Source of the DNA: Nothophaeocryptopus gaeumannii
Taxonomy: Eukaryota > Ascomycota > Dothideomycetes > Mycosphaerellales > Mycosphaerellaceae
Assembly: GCA_031771865.1 (NCBI GenBank)
Contig: JASISA010000042.1
Coordinates: forward strand, 799,501-863,500
Reading direction: 5' to 3'
Length of the DNA: 64,000 bases
This document shows, piece after piece, positions 50,216-61,498 of this stretch. The notes under the pieces were generated by a model. It searched no databases. It saw only the letters and a list, made by a program, of their open reading frames with translations, and had not been told where the DNA came from. The first letter of the stretch is position 1. Each line of letters starts with the position of its first letter. A program made the translations under genes and the position numbers.

Positions 50216-51187
50216 ATGAACGGATCCACCCTCCTCTGTCGGCGCGCCGCTGGGACGCTGCGCTCTTCTCTCGTCCAGAGTCAACGAAGATGGGCCCAAG
50301 TACACGATGTCCGATTCTTCGCCCTCCATCACCGACTGCACGACAAAGTCTTGGACAAGTACAAAGACAAGCTGCAGCAGAAGGCAAAGGAAAGGGGCTT
50401 GAAGGATGTTGATGAGTTGAAGGAGACATATGCGGAGAGAATAGCGCGGCTTAGGAAGGAGAGCATCGTGCCAGGAGTGGATGCGCCTCTCTCAGAACAG
50501 CAACCTCCCACGCCACAGAACGTCGAAAGCGCGATACCTTATCAAACGCCGCCACCTCCTCAACCTCAAGCTGATGCTGCGATCAAGAAGATCCCGAAGA
50601 GCGATTCGCCAGTGAAGACACTGGGCAGCTTCATCGATGTGGAGAAGACCGCAGAGCTGCCGCAGAAGGAGATTGAGACCATTTGGAGGTTACGGCATGT
50701 GCGAGATGGGCAGTCACTGTGTGCTGTGATGGAGGGAGATACATATAAGCGGATAGCAGATACGGCGCGGAAACACCCACACTTCATCTTGCCTCTTCCG
50801 CGAGCAGACCAAGGAGCAGAGATTCACTTCCTGCAATGGACGTTTCCGACCGAAACTACCGCCACCGTACTATTCACGCATCTTGCAGAGTTCAAGTTGC
50901 GAGGAGAGTATGCGCAGCCGCACACGACCATCACACATCATCTGGATCTGCTAGACTCGAAGGGATTGGTCTTGCTTGAAGGAAGGGTGATGGAGAACCG
51001 AGGCATTTCTGTGGACGAGGGCAAATTCCTGCTCATGAATTTGCAGAAATTCTACGGGTTTGAGGCGCACACAAATGTTGCGAAAGAGAACGCAGCGCAG
51101 AGGAAGAAGCTCATGGAGCAGTTCAGTGGTGGAGATGAGAACTTCAAGGTAGAAGAGCTGCTCGAGGAGGCGGAGAAAGTGCCGTGA
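50216..51187 (+). CDS. ATP11: Mitochondrial F1-ATPase assembly chaperone Atp11
   Basis: 323 residues from ATG 50216 (the same frame extends only to a GTG). Atp11 binds the beta subunit of mitochondrial F1 and guides its assembly with alpha in the matrix. Seen: an Arg-rich presequence (MNGSTLLCRRAAGTLRSSLV...QRRWAQV); a charged helix (YKDKLQQKAKERG); a Pro/Gln linker; then the conserved Atp11 domain at about 130-300 with KTLGSFIDVEKTAELPQKEIETIW, IWRLRH, FILPLPR, EIHFLQWTF and LTHHLDL-type sequence (THHLDLLDSKGLVLLEG), ending LMNLQKFYG. The length fits fungal homologues. No intron. Confidence 0.93.
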   Translation: MNGSTLLCRRAAGTLRSSLVQSQRRWAQVHDVRFFALHHRLHDKVLDKYKDKLQQKAKERGLKDVDELKETYAERIARLRKESIVPGVDAPLSEQQPPTPQNVESAIPYQTPPPPQPQADAAIKKIPKSDSPVKTLGSFIDVEKTAELPQKEIETIWRLRHVRDGQSLCAVMEGDTYKRIADTARKHPHFILPLPRADQGAEIHFLQWTFPTETTATVLFTHLAEFKLRGEYAQPHTTITHHLDLLDSKGLVLLEGRVMENRGISVDEGKFLLMNLQKFYGFEAHTNVAKENAAQRKKLMEQFSGGDENFKVEELLEEAEKVP

Positions 51188-51530
51188 CGATAGCAAGGCA
51201 TTGAGCCGTGAGAATTGTACCATATGTATAGGACTTCTTTGCCATTGTGGCAGCAGTGATAGAACCCTTCACCGATAGCGGTGCACATGAACGTGGAATG
51301 AGACGGGCTGATAGAGGCCATAGAGACCGCCGATACCCTACCCGAGCACATGTCGCTATTCGAGAGCATTCACATACACAAATGACTCTTTCAGACTAGC
51401 GTCATGCACCTTCCCTATCGCGGACAAGGATTCTATCAAAGGCTCGTGCACTTGTCGTTTGCACTTACAAAAGACATCCTCGGATTATGAACACGCTCGA
51501 ACGCTCTTCGACACCGACACCAGCACAAAT
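51188..51530. other. intergenic region, no gene seen
   Basis: 343 bp between ATP11 and the coiled-coil gene at 51531; no other feature recognised. Confidence 0.4.
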
Positions 51531-52582
51531 ATGTCTCCATCGGGTGGTAGAGATCTGATTGACACGCGCAAGCGGCGTCGCTACAGCTCACCTCATGAAC
51601 CGACGTCTTCGAGAACTTCTCCAGATACACCACTGAAGAAGATGCCTCCTCGTCGGTTCCCCGTGGACCACGAGTTGCGCGGCATCGTGCATGGTTTCCG
51701 CATTCCAGAGACCATCTTCAATCGCATTGAGAGCCGTATGGTCGACCTCAAGGCTGCTGCTGATCAGGCCTTCGAAGATGCTACTGACGCTGATGCCCTC
51801 GCCACTGCTCGCGGCCTGGAAATCTCCAAGCGCTGCCAGCAGATCCACGACATTAAGAATTTCCTGCATCGCGCTGAGAAGGAGAACGACCGGCTCTTGA
51901 GCCGGGTGACGAGACAAGAGAAGACTATGGAGCTGTACCGGGCTCAACTGGAGCGCCGCGCCAGCGAGTCGAGAGAGCTCAAGCAGGTGACTGAGGAGAA
52001 GGTACGCATATCCATCACCCACATGCAAGCATAACAGATTGAGCACATGCCTATAACTGACTACTTCCTACAAAGGCCGACCTCGAAGCCTTCATCCTCA
52101 CTCAAGACCAACTCCTCGAGACTGGCGCTTCCGCCGTTCGTGACCAGCGCATGCAAGTCGCCAAGACCCACTGCGAGAACGCTGCGCTCCGACACACCCT
52201 CGAAGACCGCGATGCCCAGATCGGCAAGCTCAACGACCTCCTCACGCAGATGGAACTTGCTTCTAGCTCTGGCGACGACATGACGGGCTTGGCCCTTGAG
52301 GCTCAGGCTCAGCAGACATTGGGCCTTGTGCAGGGTCTCAAGTCTGACATCGCCGCGAAGAATGAGGAGATTGAGGGGCTGCAAGCTCGGGTCTTTGATT
52401 GCGAGCAGGAGATCGAGAGTTGCATGAAGAAGACGAAGGAGCAAGCAGAGGGCGCGAGGGAGCTGGAGAAGATGACTAAGGTCGCGGAGGGTCGGGCACG
52501 AGAGGCTCAGGCTGTCGCTGAGGAGCAGGATGTGTTGATAAAGCGCCTTCTAGGCGAGAACGAGCGATTGCAGGTACGTTAA
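51531..52582 (+). CDS. Coiled-coil hypothetical protein (two exons)
   Basis: Exons 51531-52001 and 52076-52582 are joined by a 74-bp intron (GTACGC to CAAAG, phase 0, ACTGAC-type branch) to give 325 residues. It begins with a basic, Ser-rich segment (RKRRRYSSPHEP, possible NLS), then a predicted continuous coiled coil from about residue 60 to the end (heptads in AEKENDRLLSRVTRQEKTM, KSDIAAKNEEIEGLQARVF). The last sense codons are a GTACGT donor-like sequence just before TAA (52574), so a further intron to a small final exon is possible. Role unknown; structural or nuclear scaffold proteins share this look. Confidence 0.7.
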
Positions 52583-53695
52583 GGCACTTCGTGGCCTTCT
52601 GGACGTGTGCACTCTTCGGAGAGCTATGTCTACGGCCCGGTCTAGTCCTCGCTCCTGAAGGCTATCGACGCGCGAGCAACGAGCAAGGTGTATGGCTACA
52701 CGCGGCTCCTACCCCTTCCTCTGCACATGTACTCATGTGCGAGCCCTTTCATGTCCTTTGCAATACTGAGCTGTAGAGTGAGGATCACAGCCGGCCATAT
52801 AGGTGGCACTTACATATAATAGCTTGAGCTTTTGCCTTCACTTGGTAGGTAGGCCTTCATTAGTCAGTTTCTACATATGACCCTTCTCTATATATCTCCT
52901 GCTTCTATTCATATACTTCGCAATATATCCTACATCACACTGCCCCAGGGCTGCCTAAGTCAACAATTCCGGACTCCGGACAACACTACCCTTCACACAC
53001 AAAGACACCGCGGCGATCCGTTAACATAACGTAGCCGCGCAACCTCCTGGTGGCACCCAAGAGGCGAACACCACGACCAGGCCACGACCTCCAAGTGCCA
53101 GAAGAGCACAAGAGCATAATTGGCACCGCGGCCACGCCACCACCTGCTCATCTTCGGATCCAATCACCATCTCCGAACGCGCAGCCGCCTCTGGAGTCTG
53201 AAGCTCAGGCTCTCGATCGGAATCTCGTCGTCTACGCCTTTGAAGTCCACACCAGCCGCATGATTCTGCGGTTCGAGCACGAGACATTGTGTTTCAGCAC
53301 CTGATTGCACCTGCGGATTTGAACCGCAAAGGACCCTGAGCAAGGCATACTCTAGCCTCTTGCCTCTGCTCCGATCATCTGCGGGTGTGCTATCACATGC
53401 ATGCCGGAGCCTGCCGCACGAGCTTGGACCCTGGACTCTGCATATAAGACTTTCCTTTCGGCTCTTGACCGGTTCGATCTTCTACAACAACATTGACCTT
53501 CAGGATATAAATCGCCTAAGCCTGGACCTCCCAGTCTGCCCAATAGGTTGGACCTTTGACTGACCTGCTCCTCTCTCATCAACACTGACAATACCCATAC
53601 CCTCCGCGGCGACTTCGATAGTCTGATATTACCGCAACTCAGCGAGATCCGACAGACGGAATTCGATCATCGACAACAACAACATTACCACCAGC
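52583..53695. other. intergenic region and leader of the next gene
   Basis: No gene supported; one frame at 53050-53304 starts only at GTG. A TATA-like element lies at 53442-53449. Confidence 0.45.
53442..53449 (+). promoter_or_regulatory. TATA-box-like element
   Basis: ATATAAGA, 247 bp upstream of the ATG at 53696 and followed by pyrimidine-rich leader. Confidence 0.4.
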
Positions 53696-55297
53696 ATGGC
53701 GTCCACCACAGACTCGTCAGCTCCCCACGAGCCACTCGGCCAAAACCCGTCGGCGATACCAAACGACACGCGACCTTCGCCTTCGAATGCCTCCGTTATG
53801 GAGACTTCCCGCCCGGCTTCCCAGGCACCGGTGAACGCCAACACTCCTGACATCGAGACTCAGGCTCGGCAGGCTGAGACTCCACAGGAGGGCTCAGCAG
53901 CGGCTCCTGTGGCTGAAAGTAAGCAGCAGAGCAAGAAGAGACCTGCTGAGGATCAGATGGGGGGCGAGAGCTCTTCGAAGAAGGCTAAGACCTCGGGGGA
54001 GGACGGATCCGAGCCGAAGCAACCAAAGAAGACAGAGACGATGGAAGAGTTGAAGCAGCGGGCAAATGGTATGCTCAACAGGAAGGCGGAAGAAAACAAA
54101 AAGCTGAGAGCAGAATTGGAGGAGGCTGAGGAGAGCTTGGAGACAATGGAGAAGGAGCGGGATGAATGGCGTATGGCGGCTGTGGAGTTGCAACAGCAGG
54201 AGAAACACCGACTCTCCGACGAGAAAGCCAAAGAAAACCAGCGGAAGACCGATTTGAAAGCAGTGCATGCGGAATTGAAAGCGAAGCTCAAAGAAGACTA
54301 CGACGAGCAGCTTGAGGACAAGATGGGAAAGATGGACAACAGGTACAAGAAGCAGCTTGCTACGGCGGACAAGAACCTCAAGGAGATGACTCAAAAGAAG
54401 AACAATACGATCGAAGACCTGAGGGAGAGTCTGAAGGATGCTAAGGAAGAATGGAAGGAGGAGACCAAGGATTTGAAGGCCCAAATCAAAGAGGCAAACA
54501 AGCACGGGGCAGGTAAAGCCCGTGATCATCTGAAGGAAGCCAAGGAGGATATAAAGGAAAAGAATGATGAGATTGATAAGTTCACCGCCGAAACGGTTAC
54601 GTTGAGGAAGAGCAGAGATTGGTTTAGGGGCGAGGCCAACGTTCGTGCGGCCGAGCTCTCCGACCTCACCAAGACCTACCGTGCGTCTTGCGAGGACGTC
54701 AACGCCCTCAACGCCAAATTGAACCTCGAGAAAGCGGAGAGCCGAGCATTGCAGCAATACTACGAGCAGGAGTTCAAGAAGTCGCAGGACAAGTGGGACA
54801 TGATGCACAAGAACCGAGAGGAGAGTGCAAATTCGGTCGTCATGCACCAGCGCGCCAACTTCGACTTGCGAAATGCCAACGACCGCAACGGTAAGATCAT
54901 TCGAGAACTACAGAAGCACCTCGAAAATTCCGAGTTCGAGAAGCATCAGCTGATGGGCGCTCTCTCAGAGAACAACATCTCGCCCGAGAAGGTACTGAAG
55001 GCGAAGCCCGCTGCTCCAACCCAGGCCGGCGCCACGGAGAAGCAGCGTTTCTTCTACGGCAGGGAGACCGTCTCGACTTCTCGTGCACCCGCCCAAGTTT
55101 CGTCCAATCCGTCTGACAAGCACCGTCGTGACTCTGCCAACCCAGCTCAGGCCAACAACTCCAAGCTCCGAGAGATCATGAATGCCAAGCCCTCTGGCAA
55201 CTCTCCTCTTGCATTGCAATCGACCAAAGGTTACAACAACCTATTCGACGACAAAACCAACGGCTCTAGCTGGAGCTTCGATGATGCCGGTGCATGA
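53696..55297 (+). CDS. Long coiled-coil nuclear-type hypothetical protein
   Basis: 533 residues from ATG 53696 (CAGCATGGCG). Residues 1-80 are Ser/Pro/Thr-rich; KKRPAEDQ...SSKKAK (about 82-102) resembles a bipartite NLS. A highly charged coiled coil covers about 115-440 (repeating Glu/Lys heptads such as LRAELEEAEESLETMEKERD). The C-terminus is disordered with FFYGRETVSTSRAP and ends GYNNLFDDKTNGSSWSFDD. No catalytic motif. The protein could be a nuclear structural or chromatin-associated factor; this is inference. Together with the gene at 51531 it makes two neighbouring same-strand coiled-coil genes, but they share no clear sequence identity. Confidence 0.8.
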   Translation: MASTTDSSAPHEPLGQNPSAIPNDTRPSPSNASVMETSRPASQAPVNANTPDIETQARQAETPQEGSAAAPVAESKQQSKKRPAEDQMGGESSSKKAKTSGEDGSEPKQPKKTETMEELKQRANGMLNRKAEENKKLRAELEEAEESLETMEKERDEWRMAAVELQQQEKHRLSDEKAKENQRKTDLKAVHAELKAKLKEDYDEQLEDKMGKMDNRYKKQLATADKNLKEMTQKKNNTIEDLRESLKDAKEEWKEETKDLKAQIKEANKHGAGKARDHLKEAKEDIKEKNDEIDKFTAETVTLRKSRDWFRGEANVRAAELSDLTKTYRASCEDVNALNAKLNLEKAESRALQQYYEQEFKKSQDKWDMMHKNREESANSVVMHQRANFDLRNANDRNGKIIRELQKHLENSEFEKHQLMGALSENNISPEKVLKAKPAAPTQAGATEKQRFFYGRETVSTSRAPAQVSSNPSDKHRRDSANPAQANNSKLREIMNAKPSGNSPLALQSTKGYNNLFDDKTNGSSWSFDDAGA

Positions 55298-55511
55298 GAA
55301 GCTCCCACCGCAGAACCAACGACCAGAGTTACACAAAAGGAAACGGAGAGTTGGGAAATGAGCGATTGAGCGTGTATCTATGCTTTCATTTCATAACAGC
55401 CATCTGTTCTCTGTACACTAGTCTATGCTAATCCCCCACAACACAAATGACATGCAAGACGCCTCAGATCATGCATCCTTTCCCCCTCATATGCTCTCTT
55501 CTTTACTTCAT

Positions 55512-57044
55512 CTACTTCTCATACACCAAATCCACCCCCGTCCCCTCCTGCACAGTCCGCACACTCCCAATCCTCGCCGGAATCTCATCTTCCAGCGGCT
55601 CGATCTCTTTTCGCAATTTCTTCGCCACCTTATCCGCTTCCGTCCATACCCTCAACAGATTCCGACCGGCGATTTTGGCGCAGTCCTTCTCACTCACACC
55701 CTTTTCTAAGAGCAGGTTTATGAGGTCGGGGTACTTCGAGACATCCTCCAATCCGCGAGGGGTGCTCGGGATACCGTCGAAATCGCTCCCGAGACCGACG
55801 TAGTCATAGCCGATGCGCTCGCCGATGTATGTGATATGCTTTGCGACTTGGTCGATAGTGTTTGTTTCGTTGACGAAAGATGGGAGGCCGGTTTTGGGGT
55901 TTTCGCCTTCGCAGGAAATGAACTCCGGAGCGAAGTTGATCATCACCACGGATCTGCGCTTCTTCACTAATTCCAGCACATCATCTGGTACGTTCCTCGG
56001 GTGTGGGCATATGGAGTATACACTGGAATGGCTGAAAATTGGTGGTGCGAGACTACCTTTCCATCCTTTCTCAGGTGTTCCGCCCAAGACGTCGCGCATC
56101 GTGTCCGGGCTCACATGGGAGAGGTCGACGAGCATACCGAGGCGATTCATTTCGCGGATGAGGGTGTGGCCTGCTGGACTAACGCCGCCGTGGTATGGTT
56201 TGCTGCGTTGAGAGACGCCATCTTTGACGGTGACGGCGGCGTCGGAGTAGCGATTATGGCAGTTCCAATTGAGAGTTGAGTACCGAACACCTAGCTCATG
56301 GTAGAGACGGAGAGTGGCGATAGAGTTACCGATTTGATGGAGTCCTTCAATCGCCAGTGGGGAGATGAGTTTCCCTTCTCTCTCGAAGTTGTGTGTCGCC
56401 TCGGCGGCGTCTCTGGGGAGGGATAAGTATTTCGGGTATTTGGTCGAAAGGCGTTTGAAGAGGTCGATTTGTTCTAGCGTAGCTTTGACATACGGTGCAT
56501 AGTTTTCGTCTGAGAAATCGAAGCCGTCTTCGGGGCATGGAACCCAAGCAGACCAGAATGTTCCTCCTAATTGGCCTGCATCTGCTCGCGGAAGGTCGAA
56601 GTTTCCGCGTAAGTCGCCTTCCTCAAATGGCTTGGTAAAGTTGGATTGGTAGATCTTGTTTCCATAGACCGCGCGAAGGAGGATGAGGAGGTCATTATGC
56701 CCGTCTATGAGAGGGTTCTCTGTGAGGATCTTGGAGGCGCCGGAGAGAGTAGGCAAGAAGCCTAGATAGGTTGCTATGTTCACCGGGTCGACAATTCCGG
56801 TTACATAGGCTGTGAATACGACGAAGAGGATGAAGAGCAGTTGGAGGAGCCTGTAGTTGTTGGATTTTGAGTTCTCGACAATGCGTTGGACGCGTGCAGA
56901 TGGAGTCGTGGGTTTCTCGGGTATCCTGTTTTCATCTTGTTTTCCCATATCGGAGGTGGTGGTCGGGCGGTGAGATCCCTTCTCTGTATCGGCGGACTTC
57001 TCAGACGTCGATGGAAAAGTCCAGCCTTTCTCATGCCATGACAT
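55512..57044 (-). CDS. Membrane dipeptidase, peptidase family M19
   Basis: 510 residues from ATG 57044. It belongs to the renal-dipeptidase family (M19), binuclear zinc enzymes that cleave dipeptides. A cytosolic N-terminus (1-60) is followed by one hydrophobic segment at about 65-84 (LLQLLFILFVVFTAYVTGIV), giving a type II anchor with the enzyme on the outer or lumenal side. Seen: DGHND (His116 and Asp118 as the first zinc pair), the bridging Glu region, VDLSHVSPDTM, PPIFSHSSVYSICPHPRN (metal His) and YVGLGSDFDGIPSTP near the C-terminal side of the barrel. Fungal M19 proteins are found in detoxification or peptide use and sometimes in gliotoxin-like pathways, but no such cluster is here. One exon. 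Confidence 0.92.
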   Translation of the reverse strand: MSWHEKGWTFPSTSEKSADTEKGSHRPTTTSDMGKQDENRIPEKPTTPSARVQRIVENSKSNNYRLLQLLFILFVVFTAYVTGIVDPVNIATYLGFLPTLSGASKILTENPLIDGHNDLLILLRAVYGNKIYQSNFTKPFEEGDLRGNFDLPRADAGQLGGTFWSAWVPCPEDGFDFSDENYAPYVKATLEQIDLFKRLSTKYPKYLSLPRDAAEATHNFEREGKLISPLAIEGLHQIGNSIATLRLYHELGVRYSTLNWNCHNRYSDAAVTVKDGVSQRSKPYHGGVSPAGHTLIREMNRLGMLVDLSHVSPDTMRDVLGGTPEKGWKGSLAPPIFSHSSVYSICPHPRNVPDDVLELVKKRRSVVMINFAPEFISCEGENPKTGLPSFVNETNTIDQVAKHITYIGERIGYDYVGLGSDFDGIPSTPRGLEDVSKYPDLINLLLEKGVSEKDCAKIAGRNLLRVWTEADKVAKKLRKEIEPLEDEIPARIGSVRTVQEGTGVDLVYEK

Positions 57045-57331
57045 GTCGTTGAAGCGGATGGCGTCAATGCTAGTCCGGGCAACTTTGAGGTGGACAATTG
57101 ATAAGAGGAGGCGTCAACATTGAGCTGCGGTCCGCGGCCTGAACGGCAAACGTTGGGCTTGCGATTGCTCGCGTGAGGGCGTAAGGATGAAAGGATGATC
57201 CGGGCTTTCCGCCACAGATATGGCTTGGCAGGAACCACGCAGGAACCCTTCCCTTCGAACCTTGCCAGGGCACTGCACGTGTCGAGGAGACATCGACCTC
57301 ATCCCTTCAAGACAAGATATATACGGTCAAA

Positions 57332-57967
57332 ATGGCAATCATATCCGCCTATACGCTCATTCGGACGATTTCGCTGTTTCACATCACCGCGGCCTACTTG
57401 TTCCTTACGGCGCCAAGAATTCTGTCAGATCAGAACGTCGTCTTCATTCTCGGCGAGTCCATGCGAATAGTATGCGCTCTGTGCTATGTATACATAGCCA
57501 TTGTTCGATGCTGATGCTCCTTGCAGGACCATGCCACGTCACTGGACAAGCCAAGCGAAGCGACCGCGTTCATTGGAATTCTCCTTGCGTTCCTTGGCGT
57601 CGTGGACCTTACCGCAGCATCGATGAACGAGCGAGCAGCGCTCGAATACTGGACCTCGAATGTTCCCGTACGACTTGCGTTTCTCTTCGGTCTGACGGGC
57701 TACGTCTATCTATTCAAGGTGGATGGTGTGTTTGGATCAGGCTCGGCAGCCACGGCTGGGATTGGCGAGCCTCTTCAGAACAGTCTGGTGTTCACATTCG
57801 GCTTTCTAGAGATTGCTATGTGGTTCTGGGTATCTACGTATCCTCGCGAGCTCCAAGTCCTCTCTCGCTGACATGCCGTCTAGATCTTCACCAGCATGCG
57901 CGAGGAAAGAGCGCGGTACTTCAAGCGACTCGTTGAAGAGGCCAAGGCTGAGGAAGACCGACTTTGA
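57332..57967 (+). CDS. ILM1: ILM1-family membrane protein (three exons)
   Basis: Exons 57332-57469, 57527-57829 and 57884-57967, all phase 0, give 174 residues; introns are 57 bp (GTATGC to TTGCAG) and 54 bp (GTATCT to GTCTAG). Homologue of Ilm1 (increased loss of mitochondrial DNA), a multi-pass ER/organelle membrane protein needed for mtDNA maintenance in yeast. Seen: MAIISAYTLIRTISLFHITAA as the typical start, LSDQNVVFILGESM, ATAFIGILLAFLGVVDL (TM), VRLAFLFGLTGYVYLF (TM), LVFTFGFLEIAMWFW (TM), and a charged C-terminus MREERARYFKRLVEEA. Exact start and both junctions agree with the family. Confidence 0.87.
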
Positions 57968-58795
57968 GAATTGCTTTCGGTATGACTATCTTGCCACGAC
58001 TGCACGTGTCCGTGTCTTGCTCTTTAGCCTCTTTGCCAGCTCTTGCTCCCACTTCGACACCCAGGCGCTCTCCCAGCCTTCTCGCCTTTCTCCACGTATT
58101 TTGTTCTGCTGCAACGTGTCACTGATGTGGCAGCAACACGCGAATGGCGGTCTTGGCTCGAACAGGATCTTGGCGGTGTCAAGTCGACGGGTTCTCGAAG
58201 ACTGAGTGCTCGGTAGCATTCGTTCTTGGTCGATTAAGCAGCAGAGACTGCTGGATAGCCTCACGTGAGCCTTCACTCGTTGTGCTCCGCGCCGCAACAG
58301 CACAGCCGGCCGATGCACTGCCAGCGCGAGCTAATCGGACAGCTTTGACTGCAGCCCAGCAACTGGACCTGTCGTGCATGTATATTCGACCTCAGCCTCC
58401 CAGCGAAGGTCTTGGTAGAACTGTTCGCAGGCGCCCGCTCCGCGGCTAGATGCAACCTTGTTCACTCAAAAGCGGCTCATCTCCTTTCTCGTCCCAATTT
58501 TAGGATCGGGATGCTCGGTAGCGGCCGCAGCTATACCGCAAACAGCCAACCATGAGAAGCAGATTTGCTTCGCCCTGAATCCTTCAAGCCACCGCTTCAC
58601 AATTCTTTGGAACGGCGCAAAGCTGAAAGACAGTAGTTGCTCCATCGTGCAGAAATACTTAGTCACGGTAAGTCGCACAGATTGCTCAGTTTCTACAGCT
58701 CTTCTCCACACATTCGCTGTTCGGAGAATTTCAATAGAAAGGACTTCAGGAGCACACCTCATCGACAGGGACCAGGAACACATTCAATCGCGGAG
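57968..58795. other. intergenic region with a likely 5' UTR intron of the next gene
   Basis: No coding gene. A consensus donor (GTAAGT at 58668) and a fitting acceptor (TTTCAATAG near 58736) suggest an intron in the leader of the gene at 58796. Confidence 0.4.
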
Positions 58796-59730
58796 ATGGA
58801 CCATAAGCTATGGCTCAAGCGTGTCTGGATACCATTCTGGGTGATCCAGTTGATTTTCGCCGTCATCTTATTGGTCTCTCTCTCATTCTCCCTGTATGTG
58901 ATAAGGGACAACCAGGACGAGCTGGACAACCTTGACGGGTCGGATAATTATTACGACAATGCCATCGATGCTATCAAGTGAGCAAATTGTCAAGTTCTGC
59001 CGATGGTCATGGGATGCTAACATGGCACCCCTTCTAGCGCGGTTGCTGCGGTCTACATTGCTATCTGCGGCGTGACCATCGTGTTCGATATCGTGGAGAT
59101 CATTCTCTATGCCCGGAAGAGGCTGAGTCCCAAGACCGCAGTGGTCTTGGAAACCATCCTCACCTTGGTCTGGCTCGTCATTTTCATCCTGAGCATTGTC
59201 GGAGCTGCACGAAGCAGCGGCGGCGCATTTGGGTTCATCTGGATTATTGTAGTGCTGTAGGTCCCGGCGGCAGCAATTTTGATGAGGCCTGCAGCATCGC
59301 TAACTTTCGCGTAGCGCGACATGCCTGGGCAAGCTCATCTACTCGTCCGTTATCCTGCATCGCTATCGCAAAGGGCGGTATGCTTCTCGTGGCGCCTATT
59401 CTACTCCGGCGCAAGCGGAGGCAGGGTTTGATCCATCCCCCAGCGGCGCCTATACTGCATACAACCCCGCTGCAGCTGCCCCCAATCCATTCCGGTACGT
59501 ACTCACCGAAATTGTATAGATGCGGACTACGGCGTGCATCCCTCAAACACCACTTCTGAAGCTGACCTCTTTCTTCTTGCAGAGACCCATCTCGTGACGC
59601 ATCTCCAATGCCTCCGGCTGGCCGCAATGGCGGAGCTGCGGCCGAGTACTACGACCCTGCGGCACCGACATCGAACTCGTATGAAATGCAGCAGAATCCG
59701 CAGACCGGTGGACGGTACTATGGCGCATAG
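58796..59730 (+). CDS. Four-TM MARVEL-like membrane protein (four exons)
   Basis: Exons 58796-58977, 59038-59256, 59315-59494 and 59583-59730 (phases 2, 2, 2) give 242 residues. Introns have GTGAGC...TTCTAG, GTAGGT...GCGTAG (CTAAC branch) and GTACGT...TTGCAG ends. Four hydrophobic segments: WIPFWVIQLIFAVILLVSLS, VAAVYIAICGVTIVFDIVEIIL, VVLETILTLVWLVIFILSI and FGFIWIIVVLATCLGKL. A cytosolic tail follows, with RYRKGRYASR, GAYTAYNPAAAAPNPF and a Gly/Tyr/Gln end (YYGA). Topology and tail resemble fungal MARVEL-domain proteins of membrane microdomains (Nce102-like type), but the sequence alone gives only a tentative link. Confidence 0.82.
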
Positions 59731-61498
59731 GGGGGAAGTCGCATGACCGCGTGTGTACCTGGACGACGGAAGTTATCGACCTATGAGATACCCAGACTTT
59801 GCATAGCAGTTTCGTCGGTGATTGCCGGCTGCCAGCATATACTTCTCAACACATTCAAATTACTTGACATCCATTTTTAGATCGCCGGTGGACGCAGGAC
59901 GTGCGACAGCGGAGGTTGCTGGTCTGTGTGAAGTCCCTGAGACTTGCCTCGAACTCGTCTATATGAGATGCCGCTCGAGGACGTGACGTCGATCGCCTTC
60001 GCAACGACACCGAGCTAGGTTTCTGACGGCAATGTGGTAATCAGTCAAACACTCACGTGTCCGTGGGTTTTAACATGGAAGGACGCCGAGTCAGCATAGT
60101 GGGCAAATGCTCGAACCGGGATAGAGCCTACTCACGTGGCGTCTTCAATGTTGCGGTTCTCAACTCGCATCCATCTTCCTCGTGTATCTCTTACACCACC
60201 ACCAACTTTCGCGATAGCGCAATGTCGTGAAGACTTGGGCACCATTACTCGTGATCCGGATCAGACCGAGCATTGGATGAAGCAGAGGCAGCAGTGGTGC
60301 CCAAATAAGCGCAGATCATTTCCGCACGTGCACTGCCAGGGCGTCTGGTTCAACACCCTTGATCCCTCGAGCACTCTCCAGTCTCCACGATATTTCTCCA
60401 AATACCCGCACGATCAATGCCCAATCCCGTGACGTTCGTTTCGATGCAGCGCGAGTCCAGAGGTCCAGTTCAGCGGGATGCCCAGATCAGCAGGATGGAG
60501 GAACCTTGCAGGACTACGCCCGCCATTGAAACGACCATCGACGAGGCGAAGGGGGACGAGATCATCCATCAATTGTGCAGTACATCATATCATTCATGTA
60601 GGTCCTGCTCGGGGAGAATAATGACCACTCACAACGATCTGGAGATCCCTGCCGGCAGCAAATGTGAGATGCTGCACTCTGGAAATGCCGGCCTGCGCAC
60701 ACGCCCACACGTCGACGGCCTACGTTTCGCCCTGCTTGGGATTCGTGAGGCGGCCCGCAGCCTTTCGGCACTTGTCACGACCCGCTGGATGTCAAGTGAT
60801 GTCAGTTCGACGGCCGATGCCTGTCAATAGAAGGTTGCCCACCCGGTTCTGCGACACCCATGCGAAGGGTCGCCAGATTCGTTGCCACGGGAGTAGCAAG
60901 GCCAGCAGCTGCCATCCATCCCACACAGTCCACACTGCAGGCGCAGGGCAGGGCGCCGCTATATCAGCAGGCAGCACAGGCAGCGGACGCTACGACAGCG
61001 GCAGTGAGCCAACGATAGCACGGCCGGCAGCTCCAGCAAGCTCTGCGCCCGCTAGACTCTGATGAATGAACACGCCCTGCACGGCGGCCTACCTCCCAGC
61101 GAGCACGTTTGGACGTCTTCGGGCAAGCGCTTCTGCCTGCCTTGTCTCCCGCCAGTGCTGCCATGCTAAGGCCGGGGCACCCTGTACTATTCGAGGAGCA
61201 CGCTCGCTCTGAAGGGTCGGCTTGGGCAGGGACAGGACAGACCGCGTCACAGCCTGCACAGCGAACATCCTGGCACATGGTCGAAAGCCTTGTGTTTTTA
61301 CTTGGGCTATGGTTCGATCCAAGCACGACCCAAGCCGCAGTGGCTATTCGCTGGTTGGCGCATCTGGTTGCGCCTCACGTAAGAATGGGCTTGACCGTCA
61401 CTCGCTCACAATCTCTGTACCACAGTGATCTGCGAACACTAGTCCTACAGCTTTTGCGTCTCGTTGCAGCTGCAGGCCCAGTCTGCTGATTGCACATA
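59731..61498. other. gene-poor 1.8 kb
   Basis: Two plus-strand frames begin with ATG (60148-60432, 94 aa; 60417-60830, 137 aa) but show no motif and poor coding look. Nothing else recognised. Confidence 0.45.

Noticed and set aside
53050..53304. 84-codon frame beginning MAPKRRTPRPGHD
   Set aside because: The first codon is GTG and no in-frame ATG gives a sensible product; it lies in the leader region of the next gene.
53894..54847. Long Leu-rich frame on the minus strand
   Set aside because: It is the reverse reading of the Glu/Lys coiled coil at 53696-55297; such codons give Leu/Phe-rich antisense frames. No start context or domain.
47861..57044. Secondary-metabolite cluster around the 4CL-like ligase and M19 dipeptidase
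   Set aside because: No polyketide or peptide synthase, oxidase, transporter or cluster regulator lies between; the intervening genes are housekeeping.
60148..60830. Two overlapping short frames with ATG starts
   Set aside because: No motif, no supporting splice pattern, and an amino-acid composition like non-coding DNA.
61300..61330. GGTTCGATCC resembling a tRNA B box
   Set aside because: No A box, no cloverleaf arms and no acceptor stem pairing around it.
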